Origin: Sordaria brevicollis
Taxonomy: Eukaryota; Ascomycota; Sordariomycetes; Sordariales; Sordariaceae
Assembly (NCBI GenBank): GCA_033439795.1
Contig: JAUTDP010000008.1
Location: 1,240,001 to 1,304,000, forward strand
Length of the DNA stretch: 64,000 bases
Direction of reading: 5' to 3'
Shown: in pieces, positions 36,401 through 52,635 of the stretch
Numbering within the stretch: position 1 is the first letter of the stretch
Layout: every line of letters begins with the position of its first letter
The notes under the pieces: model-generated
The model's database searches: none
Seen by the model: the letters and a program-made list of their open reading frames with translations, nothing else
Told to the model about the DNA's origin: nothing
Translations under genes and position numbers: made by a program

Positions 36401-39400
36401 GTCGTTAAACAATAAGTAATTAAGGATAAAAAGTCTATTCCAAAACGTAATACTCCTAAAGATTATAATTTATTTTATATTAGCGTAAAGGGGCGTATAA
36501 AAGTTAATATAAGTAATAAATAATTAAAAAAACCCGATTAATTTAACGAAAACGACGACGAAATAGACAACGGATAATCAAATAATAAAAATAACGATTT
36601 AACCGGTATTATAAATATAACCGAAAAAAAGGTTAAAGAATTAAAGGGTAGCGTTAACCCCGAAGGTAATTCTTTAAATATTTAAAATCGGTAAATCTTT
36701 ACTTTAATTAAAATTCCCGTTTTTATTATAATAAAAATAATAAATATAATATATTAATACTTTATAGGCTTAAAAAGATATATATTATATAAATTATTAA
36801 AATTAGTATTACAACGATTAAAAATATTAAATTCTAAAATATTATTATCGACGAAGCCTAATTTACAAAGAATATTAATTCTACAATTACTAAAGTAATT
36901 AGAATATTATTTACCTTAACCTACCTATTATATTTTATAACCCTTATATTAAATTATTTCGGGGATATCCTATCGTTTATTAATTTAATTTAAGAACTAT
37001 ATTTAAAGGGCGTTTTTAAATTCCCGGCTAAATATAAATCAATTATAAAATTAGTAAATAATTACGAATATATCGGTTCTTACAACGATAGTCCCGATAA
37101 TATCGTTTAGGTAGGGACGTTACGGGCTATTAAAAACGCCCTTTAAAAAATTAAAACCAAATAGGGTTATAAATAATAGTTTCTCTACTTAGGTATCCAA
37201 TAAACTATTTTAATAACAAACTCCAATAGGGTTACGGCCGGCTTATCCACTTAGATTATAGATTACACTAGGGTGGTAATTATCAATCGGGGGATAACGA
37301 CCCTTATACGCCTCCCTAACGGTGCAACGATATATGGTTTGCCGTTTTAGTAGCTCTATCTTTAATACTAAAACGGCCGTAAGATTACTACTTGCAGTCA
37401 TAGGCCTATTTCGAAGCTAAAGCGTTCAACCTCCTTTCTATTAATATACTGTCTATATGGCCGGCGTCGATTAAACTACGCCCCGCTATCCAAATTCTTT
37501 TATAAGAAAATTAAATAGGATATATAATTAATTATACGCCGAATACTATATTACGCACATTTAGGTTTTTACTATACGAAGCCTTTATCGCCTAACCTTC
37601 GTTTATTAAACGGGTAATATAATTTAAAATTAAAATTAATTATATAAATAGTGAAAAAGTAAAATAAAGGGAATTAATAACTTAATTTAATAATTATTTA
37701 AAATACCCCGCCGCGAAATTATTCGAAAAATTATTACCTAAGGAAATTATAATATAGGGTAAAAAGCAGCTATATTTTAAATAAATATTTCAAACCCTCC
37801 CCCTTAATTAGGAAAAGCGTATCCCGGTTTCTACTTCCGGCAATTTAATTCTATAAAAATTATAATATCCACCGGATTAATATAAAGGAAAAGGAAACGA
37901 TATAAAAATAATAAATATATTTCGCTTTTTATTTACCCTTTTACCCTAATTTATATTAAATAATAAAGAAGGTAAATCCTCCTTTATAAATAAAATACCG
38001 CGCGTATATTAATATTTATAATATAATATTTATACGTTATAGGAATATATTATCGGAATCTATTCGTAAAATATAAATCTTAACTATATTAAATAATATT
38101 AATTAAAAAATTTACTATTTAGAAAATACATAGCGTAATATACCAATTAATAATTAGAGTAAATTAGAACGCTAATTTAAATATATAGAGGCTAAGATTA
38201 ACGCTATAAAGGTACTTATTTATTTTATTAATATATATTTCGAAATATTATATTTAAAGATTAATAAAAATACCCCTATATATTACGTAAAAGCGCTTTA
38301 TAACGTAATATACGTTTTCGAAGCTAAATTAAACGTAGGAATTCTTATTATACGGACGGAAATTAAAACGATCTTTAACTAATATATTAAACCGGGGGCG
38401 GGGATTTTAAAAAAGGGTAAAAAGATGCCCAACCTTTTAAATATAATATAGGGTAATAATTAAAAAAATTAAGAGCGTATTTTCTATATCTATTATACTA
38501 TTTCGATATTATTTAATCTATATATTAATAAAATATAAGGGATCTATTTTAAATTTTACGCTAATAGCGCGTAACCTTTATGCGGATATAATATATATTA
38601 TATTTTTCTTTTATTTAAATTCTTTAATAATTACCTATATCTTCTTCCCTTCTTATAACTTTTATACGCTATAATAATAATATATATTAAAAACGAAGAT
38701 TTCTAATTATTTTAATCTTTATACGACGAATATACTCTTAAAATTAAAGGGTAAATAATATATATTTAATATCGTTTAATTTATTCTAATAATTACGCTT
38801 TTAATTCCTTACGCCGCCGGCCCTATACCGCTTTTATATAAACTATAATTTAAATAATTTTTACTCTCCCTTTAAAAATTAATATCGAAGCTATTAAACT
38901 TATTACCGCGTAATATATTTATATCCAATTCTATAAATAACCCTTTACCCTTACTATTTTTAAAAACGTATTAACCCTCAATTATATAATAGGTATAAAA
39001 CCGAATAAATAAACTTATTATTAATAGTCTAATATAAGTAATAATATTTATAAATTCCCTTCCGGCCTTAATATAAACGTATTCGAAACGGTCTTTTAAA
39101 TAAATATTATAAAAGTATATAAATAAAAAGCGGAATTAACTACGGAATTATAAATTATAAAAGATTTGTAGAAATAAATTAAATACTTATATTATATTAT
39201 ATATCGTCTCTTTAATAAGATTTACGAAATTATATACAATTGTATTTATATTCATTTTAAGGATTATTAAAATTTAAATAAATTTAACGTTTCGTAATTA
39301 GAATATTATAATTTCTAATAATTAGTAGGCGGATAATAATAATATAATAATTATAATATTTTATTATAATTAGAATAAGGGTACGAAATAATAATATATA

Positions 39401-42150
39401 AAAAGGGATATATTGTATAATATTATTTAAATTAGAGTATATTCGCGAATTATTTTAATTTAAATAATATTAGGCTATATTTAAAATTACTAAAATTCGA
39501 TTAATTACTCCAATTTGAATAATATTTTAATAATTACAAAATTTATAAGGAAAATTACTATCCAATTAATATATATATTTATAAAAGCGCTTATCGCCTA
39601 CTATATTTAAATTTTCGACCTATTATTATATAAACGGAACGCCGAGTAGGCCCGGGCGAGGAAGCGAACGTTAAAGCTATAGTAATATATAAAGCCGAAT
39701 TAGGCCGATTTATAATAAAAGTAGGCCGAATTTAACCATTTTTATTATTTATAATATTAATAATATAAGTATTTTTACGCTTATTCGGTTACGTAATTAA
39801 TATTATATATAATTTAATATATTCGGCTACGAAATCGGCACTATATTATTCCAAATACTTCCAATTATTTAATATCGGTATATTTATAATAAAATACGAA
39901 ATTATCCGTATTAATACCCTTTATTTCCTAATTATAAAGCGTATTACTTATTAATATATTTCGGGCGAAACGATAGCGGAATAGGGTAATTAAAAATCTA
40001 TATTTAAAATTACAAATATAAATATAATTCGTATTAAGAAGAAATTCTCGAATTAGGCTAAGAATAATCCCGCCTTATTAATAATAATTAAAATACTAAA
40101 CTTCTTTTTCGGTTTTAAGGGCAATTTTTCTACTCGATTAAAACGATAATTATAAATATTATAATATTCGGTCTAAATCCAATTCGAACGGTTAATATTA
40201 TATTATAAAATTTTAAATAAAGCTTCGCGGAAATATAATACGTTAACGAATACGTATATTTTAAAAATTTTTTTTATAAATTTAACCCGAGATTCCTTTA
40301 TTTTTATAATTTATTTTCGTAGGCGAAAGTTTAAAAAGGGGAAAATACTATATACCGGATTTTTAACCGAACGTAAGGTCGTAGTCCGGTTAATAAATTA
40401 AGATTATATTAAATTAAATAATTCGTTTAATATAAACGATAAATTAAATTCGTACGGATATAAATTAATAAATTACGTAATTAATACGGTTAATAAAGCG
40501 AAATCGGTTTTAAATTAATTAAAATATTAATATAATATAAAAAAATAAATAATACCCTTACCGCTATTATATATAGCGCGGCTAAATCGTTACTATAAAT
40601 CTATTACGTCCTTAAATTTAATTTATCTATATTATATAATACGTATTATATTTAATATATTTATACTTATCCCTAATATTATAATAGAAATAATAATCCG
40701 GCATTACGAATTAAGAGTAATAAATTATTAATATAAACGATCTTAATCAATTAAATATATATACGAATAATAGATTTAAATAATAAATAGCGCTTTAATC
40801 CGAATATAAAGGCTACGTTTAATAAGGATATCGATGAAATACCTCCTTACCTTACCAATAAAATCTTTATTATCGATATAAATAATAATTTTTTAAATAA
40901 TATCGGATATAAGTACGAAGAGGAATTCGAAGCGTTCGAAATTTTATATTTTATTTTTTAAAATAAAATTAAAAACGAAGGTAATTTTAAGACGGTCGAT
41001 TAATACCCTAATAATTTAAAGCGAATTAATAGCATTATTAAAGGGGTAAAAACCAATATATTCCCGAACGTACATTTCTAATAATTTAATTAACGTTACA
41101 ATATATTTAAACTACGGGATAAAAAAGGGAAGAATTTAACGAAATTAAAAGAGGTTAGAAAAATAAGAATAGAATTCACGTTATTAATAAATAGTATAAA
41201 GTTCGTTAATAACGATAAACGTTATTTTAGAAGCGAATTCGGATTTACGGAGGAATTTTAAGAACTAATAGTATAATATTTATTTAAATCCGAAAAAAAT
41301 ATAAATATAACGCCCGTAGTATATATTATTTTATAATAAATTAAATTATATTAATTAATCGAAATCCCGGATTAATAATATTTAATATACGTATTTTATA
41401 AAAATTTTAATTTATAAAAAGGGGAGTTACGTTAAAATATTTAGCAATAACGTCCCTTTATTCCTAATTAAAACGATTAAAGGGAATAAATTAAATTATA
41501 ATTTTCGTAAAGAGGATAACGGATATAATTTAAAGGATAATACTTTTATTAAAATTAATTATAATAATAAGGATAATATTATTATACTAATAAATAATAT
41601 AACGGATATATTCCATTTACTAAAGGCGAGGTTCGCGTAGGAATTAATATAAACGCGGTTAGTCAATTAGATTTAATAGGATTCGAATTATTATATAAAT
41701 AAACCGAATTTAATATTAGATATATTAATTTGCAATTATATATTAAATAATAGTGGTTATATATTATTATATAGTAGTATATAGCGCTAATAGAATAGTA
41801 AAAAATTAATTTAATTTTAAAGCTCTAATCGAAGCCAAAATTTCGTCGAAGGTAAATTCTACCCTTAATATAATAATTAAAAACTTTTATACGTTTTAGT
41901 TAAAGAATAGTAAAAATTGGATATTTATTTCTAAGAGGTAGGTAAGAAATATCGACGGATAATACCCCTTGAAGAATAAAAATTAATTAAGAAAATATAA
42001 AAAAAAAAAAAAAAAAAGAAGGTAGAAAAAGTTTTACCGAAGTGATATTAATAATAAAAATATAATGTAGTATAATATATAGTAATTAAAATAATTAAAA
42101 ATATTTATTTAAAAAGTTATAAAAAGTAAGAATATTTATAAGTATTTTGA
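33401..42150. other. Element V interior, unresolved
   Basis: AT-rich RIP debris. At 33660-33770 there are imperfect tandem copies of an AATTATAATAATAATTATTA-like unit. At about 35460-35860 a plus-strand frame reads FPFFYGKENTLRFLSNIFKI, possibly another gene of the element. A relatively unmutated island lies at about 37150-37500. I recognise no product. Confidence 0.4.
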
Positions 42151-42154
42151 TAGC

Positions 42155-42276
42155 CTATAGCCAAAACGCGCAAAACCCGAATAAACCTCCTCTTATTAAA
42201 GTTCGAGGAGAGGAAACCCACATTTTGTGGGGTGGGTCCGCTAAGCGCCGTAGAGGAGGTTCTGTGGAAGAGACTA
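42155..42276 (-). repeat. Element V right terminal inverted repeat
   Basis: Ends AGACTA; inverted relative to the left end. It is little mutated by RIP and contains a short hairpin CCCACATTTTGTGGG at about 42218-42232. Confidence 0.7.
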
Positions 42277-42278
42277 AT

Positions 42279-43232
<954 letters not shown>

Positions 43233-46200
43233 TAATATTTATAATACGTTAAGGCGGTATTATATATAATATAGGCGATTTCGTTATTGGATTTGGAAAT
43301 AGTAGATATTGAGGCGATTAATATAGCGTCGTTATTTCCGTTATTTGCGCTGACGTAATAAATTCGTTTTTATTATTTAAAGGGTTTACGGTTTTTCCGG
43401 TCGAACGTTGTACGATTTAAATTACCGTTGGAATTGCTTTAATAGTTATTATTAAATTAATATTAGAACGGTTTAATATTTAATATAGTTTTAGTTTTAT
43501 TATCCTTCTTATTGGAATCCTTTTTAGAAAAGTAAGAAATATATTTAATAAAGGGGTAGCGTTTAATTATAATAAATATAAAGACGGTTTTAACTTCCTT
43601 CATTTTATAATTATAATTAAAATATATATTAGTAGAATAAAGAGTGTATAAATAGGATTAGATATACGAATTTATTTAATTTTAAATTTATATTATTATT
43701 CCTTTTTAATTAAATATATTTTTACTTAAAATATTTATAACCTTATTTAATTTTATTTATTTGCCGATAAAATCGGATAGTGTATTTTCGTCTACGGCGA
43801 CGTTCTTTAAGGTAATAAAGCTTTCGGTAAATTTTTTAATCGTAATAGTGGAGTTGGGAGCCTATTTTTTAATAAATACGTTAATTAAATCTTTTAAGGA
43901 TTTTTAGCGTAGAGTATATTTAATTTCGAAAAATATTTTAGTAATTTATTATCGAATAGTTAAATCGTTTAGTAGTATTTAAATTATTTATAAAATTTAA
44001 TATTTAATAAATTCCGTAGTATATTTATTTTTAGTAAAGGATTAGAAATAATTTATAAAGTAATATATATTTATATAAATAAAATTACGGCCGTTCTATA
44101 TTACTTTTAAATTATTTAAGTCTTTTTAATATAAATAAAATTGGCCGATTTTTTTATATTTTAATTTAGCGGATTTATAATTATTGGAGGCTAATTTATT
44201 GTACGATTAATTGCGGTGGGTAAAACGGTATAATGGACTATTATTATAATTATAATTTGGATTTTGACCGAAGTCGTCGTTTTCGTTATTATTTCTATCG
44301 TTATTATTATTATTTAAATTATTTATTTTTCCTGTAATTCCGTAAAGGGGGTTACGAAGGGGATTCGTAGGGGGTAAGTATTTTACGTCGGTATTAGAAT
44401 ATTTCGATACGAAGTATTTATATTCGCTAAATATATGTAATTGAAGATGGTTTTCTATTTATTTTTAAATAGCCTATAGGATTAGGATTATAAAGGTGGG
44501 GTTATATTTTATAATTTAAATAATACGATAGAATTTATTATACGTTTTTCTATCGGCGGTTTGAAAATTTATAGTAAAAACGTTAGGGGTTTTAAATTTA
44601 ATTTTTTCGATTAGTATATTTAAAATTATTAAAACCCCGGTTAGGAAGGTTAATATTAATAGGCGAATTTTTATATTAATTCTTATTATTATAAAAGTAA
44701 TTATTTTGTATTTTCTTATTAATAAGGTTGGGATGTTATTAATTATATTTAAGTTAGTAAAATTAATAAAAAATAAATTATTATATTTAAGTTTATTCTT
44801 TCCCGGGGGCTTTAAATTAATTTACTATAGGGTTAGTATTAGGATTATTTAATTAGTTATAGAAACGTATATTATAGGTTTCGTAGTTATAGGGATAGGA
44901 GGAGGTTAATTTACTATTTATTTTAATAGGGCGGGACCCGAAATAATTCCGTAGAAAGGAGGAATTGTAAAATTATTTAGGGTATAAGTATTTTTCGGCT
45001 TCGAAAAATTAGAAGATAGTATAATATCGTTTATTTATAGGGATTTATAATTAGTAGGCTTTTTAATTATAATAGGGGGAAATCCCGTTATTATAGGAAA
45101 TGAGGGATTCTTTTTAGGAATATCGGAAAATTTAAAAAAGTACGTAAATAAAGAATAAGGGTATAATTTAATTGAATACGTTTATATTAAACCGGCGAAA
45201 TGATTATTCTAATAAATAATAATATTCTAAAAATTTTCGGCGGGAGTAAGAGAATTATTTTAAATATATTCGTAAATAAATTACGGCCGATGTGGAGAAA
45301 AATAGTAAAATATATTAGATATTAAACGAAGAAAGTTATTCTAAAGTTAAATAGTATAATATATTATATTAATAATTGCGTTCAATATATTATCCTTCGG
45401 ATTTAAATAATAATTAATGCGTAATAAAATTATTAATAAAGTTTTTAGAAATAATTAGTATTTAGGGCCGGGTATAGTATAAATATTAAATAATCGGATA
45501 GAACCGGTTTACGGCGTATAATAATTAACGATTTTATTTATTTTATTTATTATTATTCTAAATACGGTTGTAAAGCCTTTTTCTATATTATCGATTTTTA
45601 CTTCTAATTTTTAATATTATTAACCGCTAATTTAATTAAAATCTTCTATTATATTTTTTATGTTTTTAATACGCTATTTATATTCGTTAATTTTATTCTT
45701 TAATCGATTAATATTTTTATTAATACGTATATTCTTTTATTTTACGCAATCGGTTAAAGCCGTAGCGTATTCAATTAATTCTACGTTTATTTTAAATTTC
45801 TTAGGAAAAACTAGTGAAAGGGGTTTTATAAAATTATCGAAAACGGTATCGCGGTCGAAAAATTATTATTATTAATTAAATAGTAGGTTTATTATTTTAG
45901 ATTTATAATTATTATATTCGTTAAAGGATTAAATATATATATTTCTTATTATAGTTCGTATATTATAGGGCGTTATTAAACGCTTCGATAAATATATAGT
46001 ATTATAATTAGATTTAGCGCTATCGTTATATTCGTTAAAGTACGATATTTTTTATTTTAAAAATTATTAGCGTTTTAATAAGGAAGTATTTATTAAAAAC
46101 GTTTATAAAAGGAGAAACCCGTTTTTTATTTAAGTTCGAAAACGGGGGGAAACCTTTAGTATTGAGGGTATTTCGTATATTTTAATAATGAGAGCTTTGG

Positions 46201-46588
46201 ATTTAAGTGGTAAAAATGTATAAAAGTTCGAAGTTTATTAAGTGGGGGAAATTTCGTAATTTATTTAAATTTAATTATTTAATTTAATAATTATCTATAT
46301 AATCTATTTAAATTCGATTATTTAAATAGATAATAATATTTAGTAATTTATTACAATTCGGTTATATCGACGGAGGGAAGCGTAAATTTATTTTATTTAT
46401 TACGATTCGGCGTAATAGAACAAAGGGTTATTGGGGGGGTATTATAATTTATTATAATTCGGATACTTTATAATACTCTTTAGCGTACGATAATTGGTTA
46501 AATACGTAGGTTTTTATACAATTTACCTAAATTCGATCGTTAGAGAAGAAAAAAAGGTAATTAAATTAAAGTCGTTATAATTATTATA
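43233..46588 (-). pseudogene. Element II gag remnant
   Basis: The 5' part of element II on the minus strand. RIP debris with a gag-like stretch at about 44100-43740, reading YTTEFIKY, then RQKSLKDLINVFIKNQAPNS and FTESFITLKNVAVDENTLSD. No zinc knuckle was confidently found. Confidence 0.5.
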
Positions 46589-46896
46589 TAATATAAATTA
46601 CTTTCGCTTTAAAGAATAACCTTATAATTAATATAAAAGTAATATATATTATTCTTATATAAAGCGTGATGTCGAAAGAAGAATTAGAAAGAGAGTACGT
46701 TGCGTGCGGAAGGAAAGATATCCTTCCGCAATAGGCCTACTTTTTTGACTTGCGGTCGCGTTGGGCCCACTTTCGTAAATACTATTGCGACCGCGCCTTG
46801 TCGGCCCGGTATGCCGGGCCGCTATGGTAATTAATATGCACTTCTATTGCTTATGTGAAATCCTTATACTATATATATATGAAACGTTCCGTATCA
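46589..46896 (-). repeat. Element II 5' LTR (308 bp)
   Basis: Right copy. The inner left half is mutated (TAATATAAATTACTTTCG); the outer right half, with GCGACCGCGCCTTGTCGG and the end CGTATCA, is almost intact. Confidence 0.93.
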
Positions 46897-46901
46897 ATTA
46901 T

Positions 46902-48044
46902 ATCCGTAATAACGAAATTTATATTTATAAATTTAATAATAAAAATATCGTTCTTCGATTCCGTAATTACTTTATATTACCCTTATTACGAAATATATAC
47001 GATATTAATATACGCAACGAATAATTATTTATAATTATTTTAAATAAAGAATATAATATTTATATTAACGTATCCGATATAATAGTATTAATTTTTAATA
47101 TTAATATTAACGATTAAATCGATTACGAAAAATAATTCTAAGGAGAATTCGAAAGATTTTAAATTTTAATTAAAGAATATCGTATTAAAGAAATCGAGCG
47201 CTAAGGATAATAAAGGGTATATAATTACTATAAGCGCTATTTTTATTAATAGGATTACCGATTTTACGAGGATATTTTTAATAATTTATAGAAGATACTC
47301 GAAGAATTATTTACTTTCTTCCAATCCGCTCTCTAAGGATTTAAGAGAAAATATCGCTAGGAATGTAAATAGGTTATATTTAACCTCGATAATAAATATA
47401 ATAGGTAATTAAATATAGAGTATTACGCCGGTCTTATCGAAGAAGAATTTTATTTAGGAATTTACCCCCTTAAACCTATATTGTAATTTATCGGAATAAT
47501 CGCCTTCGAAGTAAATATTTATATTGTATACAATTAACTTTAAAAATTATAAGCGGGTAATTACCTTTAAATTTACTTTAATTATTTTATTTATAAGTAA
47601 ATTATATAAATATATTATTTATATAACGTATACCCTTAATATTTATTATATAAAATAGAATACGATTACTTTCTTTAGCGTATTTAGGAAAATAACGTAC
47701 CGGTAGTAATCCGAGGTATTTATTATAAGGATTTTATATTTATATAGGAAATTAAACCGTCGAAAAACTATAAAAGCGGTAATAAATTATTAAAATTATT
47801 ATTTAAAAAGGGTTATAATAAACGGGAATATTTTAATAACCTTTATATTTAATATTAAGAATATATTAAAATCGATTATATTATTTATATAATTAATAAG
47901 GCTAAATAATAATATACCCGATAAATATTACGCGAAGAATAGGAATATTTTCGTAATAAAATTTAGGAAAGGGAAATTATAATAGTATTATTTTTAAATA
48001 TTAATATAATTTATAATAAAATTTAGAGGAAACGCTATAATAAT
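46902..48044 (+). pseudogene. Element I internal coding remnant between gag and protease
   Basis: Continuation of element I after the ATTAT duplication. Plus-strand frames read LTPYEK-like and FYEDIFNNLQKILEELF-like gag segments but no diagnostic motif. It is interrupted at 48045 by element C. Confidence 0.5.
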
Positions 48045-49082
<1,038 letters not shown>

Positions 49083-52000
49083 TTATAAAAGATAGGGAAA
49101 TAGCGCTAACTCCTTACGAAAAGATTGCGAATAATTACGTTAATATAAATCCTCGAAATAAATTATAATATTAATTCGATTTACTAAATTTAAATAAATT
49201 GGATAGAGCTATTTCAAGGATTAATAACGATTATAATTGATTTTAAATCGTTAATTAATTTTATTATTTTATAAACGGTAAATAATTAGAAAATTCCTTA
49301 GGTTTATAAGAAAAAACTTTATCGAATATATATATTTAAAGGGAAGAGCCTAAATTACGAATAGGGATAAGTATTTAGAGAAATAATATTTATAAAAATT
49401 ATTATCGATAACGATATATAAGAAATTATCTTCGATATTATTCTAATTAGCAAATACAATATTATATTAGGAAGACCCTAATTTAAAAAATATAACCCGG
49501 ATATCGATTAAATTAATAGGATTATTAAACGACGATTTAAAATACCCGTTAATATAGTAATTAAAGAAATTTTAATTATTAATAGAAAAAGTTAATATCC
49601 TTCGTTATATAAAATTATACTATTATTAAAATTATTAAAAATAATTATATTTATTAATAATTACTTAGAGGAAGTACCCCTATTAAAATTACTTCCTAAA
49701 AAAACCGATAGCAAAGACCAATTTAAGGACGTATTTATTTAATACCGTAAATATAAAGTTTTTAAAATATCCTCTAAATATACGTTACCGGAATATAATT
49801 TATAGGATTACGAAATACCCTTAAAAGAAGGCGCTAAATTTAATTACTAAAAAATTTACTAATTAAATATTATTTACATAAAAGTATTTAAAGAATATAT
49901 TAACGAACGGTTTAAATTAGGATATATTAGAGAATTATAGTTACTATAAAGCTCTTTAATCCTTTTTATACTAAAAAAGGACGGAGAATTCCAATTTATT
50001 ATTAATTACCAGCATTTTAATAATAATATAATAAAAAATCGTTACCTATTACCGCTAATCTAAAATATAAGGGATTAATTTAATAAAGTAAAAATATTCT
50101 CTAAGTTCGATTGTACTTTAACTTTCTCTTAAATTCGTATAAAAAAAAGGAAAAAAAATTAAAACGGCGTTTAAAATACTATTAAGACACTATAAATATC
50201 GTATAATACCGTAGGGTTTTACAAACGCCCTAATATTATTCTAAACTCGAATTAATACCGTATTTAAATAATTTGTAAGAGAATTCGTAATAGTATATAT
50301 CGACGATATTATTATATTCTTAAAAAACGAAGAAGAATATTAGAAATATATTTATAAGGTATTAATAACTTTAAAGAAAATTAGATTATTTATTAATTTT
50401 AAGAAGAGCGAATTCTATAAAGAATAAATCGATTTTTTAAGCTACTATATTTCCCCCGGATAAATCTATATAGACCCGGCTAAGATTAAAAATATTACCG
50501 ACTAATTAGTATTAATTAATATAATAAATATTCGAAAATTCTCCGGCTTTATTAACTTTTATCGATAATTTATTAAAAGGTTTAAAGGCATCGCTAAATT
50601 ATTTAACGACCTAATAAAGAAAAACGTTAAATATAAATAAATAAAGGAATATAATAATACTTTCAATATTTTTAAACGTATAATTTTCGACAATTTAATC
50701 CTAATACTACCCAACCCTATTAAAGAATTCGAAATCGAAACCGATATATTAAATTAGGTTATAAGAGGATAATTAGGATAGAGAAATAATTAAAACCGCT
50801 TATACCCTATTATATTCTTTTCGAAAGCTTTTTAAGGACCCGAATTCAATTACCCTATTTATAATAAGGAGTTTATATCCATTATTTAAACATTTAAGGA
50901 ATAATAATTATAATTTAACGGAATAATCGAATTAATTAAAATCTATTTAGACTATAAGAATTTAATATATTTCATATTAATTAAAGAATTAAATTAACGC
51001 TAAATAAAATAATTAAAATTCTTTATATAATTTAATTTCGTAATTTACTATTATAAGGGTTTAAAAAACGCTAGAGCCGATACCCTAAATAGATAAAAAG
51101 ATTTTAAAACTAAGGAAACTACTTTAACCACCCTATTTACTATTAATAAAAATAAATCGTTATTTTATAAACCTATTATTTAGGAATTCGACAACGATTT
51201 AGAATAAAATTTGAAGGTTTATACCGTATCTATTAAATCCGACGACTAAATTTAACGCATTATCGACGGATAATCCGCCACTAATAATAAGGAAATTAAA
51301 CGATATTTCGCTATATCTATCGAATTATAAATATATAATAATAAAATATAGGTACCCCTATAATTCTAAAAAGAATTAATACGAAATATTCACGAATTAC
51401 CGGAAGAAGGGGGTTATATAAGTATCGTAAAAACTTTGGTAAGAATTTAGTAAATATTTAAATTCGTTAGAATGCGAAATATTATTATAAAAATCCTATA
51501 CGAATGCAAAATTTATTATAAAATTAAAGTAAACCGTTATAAACTTTACAAACTATTAGAATTATTATTAATATCCGAAGGATTTTAATAATACTTTATT
51601 ATAAATTTTATTATTAAATTCCTAATATTTCGAAATTTAATTATAAGTATTGAATACGATAATATATTGGTCGTAATTAACCGATTTAAAAAATTCTCTT
51701 ATTTTATACCGTTTTAGGAAGATATAAACGTTAAATAATTCGCCTATATCTTTATTCAGTATATTATATCGAATTATAAATAGCCTAAAAAATTTATAAC
51801 GGATAGAAATAAACTATTTACATTACGATTTTAATAAATTTTCATTAATAAATTAAATATAAAAAATAAAATATTTACTGCGTACTATATAAGGATAAAC
51901 GGGTAAATAGAACGAATAAACTAGGTTTTAAAAATATATTTTCGAACGTATATTAATTATAAATAAAATAATTGGATAAAATTATTACTTACGGTTTAAA

Positions 52001-52344
52001 TATCTTATAATAATTTAAAGATAGAAACGATTAAAATTATACCGTTCTTTATTAACTATAAATATAAAATGAATTTACGAAGGGGATGGGATTTAGAAAT
52101 ATAAATCTCTAAAACTTATATTCGTATTAAACGCCTTATAAAAATATATTAAATTTTAAAAGATGAATTTACTTTTATTCGTAATAGAATAAATCGATAT
52201 TACGATTATACGAAATCGTTAACGCTAATCTTTAAAGAAGGGGATAAAATCTACTTTCTTTATTATAATATTAAAATAAAACGACCTAATAATAAATTCG
52301 ATTTTAAAAAAATAAAATTATTCAAAATTATTAAAAAAATCGGT
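49083..52344 (+). pseudogene. Element I pol remnant: protease, reverse transcriptase, RNase H, integrase
   Basis: Plus strand, read through stops. About 49430-49510 reads ISKYNIILGRPQFKKYNPDI, the end of a retropepsin region. RT at about 49900-50480 reads SSLILFILKKDGEFQFIINY, NRYLLPLI, KIFSKFDCTLTFSQIRIKKG and an intact YIDD catalytic box at 50296-50307. A TAKIKNI-like thumb and RNase H follow. Integrase at about 51380-52340 reads ITDRNKLFT, with IKRPNNKFDFKKIKLFKIIK at the C-terminus like a GPY/F module. RT before integrase identifies Ty3/gypsy. Element IV inserted at the end of integrase. Confidence 0.85.
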
Positions 52345-52349
52345 ATAAA

Positions 52350-52635
52350 TATTAAGGGATAGCGTTGGCACCGTTAGGTATATAATGAGATATATATTAT
52401 TGTACGAAGGAAGGGAAGGGAGAAGTGTGTGCGGAGGACTGGATATATGGGCGCGAGCCTATACCCTAGTCCGTACACACCTACGTAATACTGTACGTAA
52501 TTATAGGTAACTAGATTTAAACTATATCGAATTATAGTATACGTACTATAATCGGGAATAGTCGTTAGGGATTTAAATATTTATATAAATAATTAATACG
52601 TATACCGGGTATAGTATAAGTATAATCCTATAATA
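52350..52635 (-). repeat. Element IV 3' LTR (286 bp)
   Basis: The outer left half (GTTGGCACCGTTAGG) is little mutated; the inner right half is AT-shifted and ends CCTATAATA. Confidence 0.92.

Larger units (their letters stand above)
29931..42276. mobile_element. Element V: 12.3-kb DNA-transposon-like element, unclassified
   Basis: Flanked by a perfect 8-bp duplication ATTTGAAG (29923-29930 and 42277-42284). Ends are TAGTCT...AGACTA, continuing into imperfect inverted repeats of about 100-120 bp that share a GGGTTTT(A/G)CGCGTTTTGG block (left about 29999-30018, right about 42166-42186 inverted). There are no LTRs. It landed in the first bases of short element B. The interior is heavily RIP-mutated except for both ends and an island near 37.15-37.5 kb. 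An 8-bp duplication fits hAT, P or other fungal DNA transposons, but TAGTCT ends are not the hAT consensus. Superfamily unresolved. Confidence 0.75.

Noticed and set aside
46785..47024. 79-codon frame across the right LTR of element II
   Set aside because: It runs from LTR into element I RIP debris across an insertion junction, so it is fortuitous.
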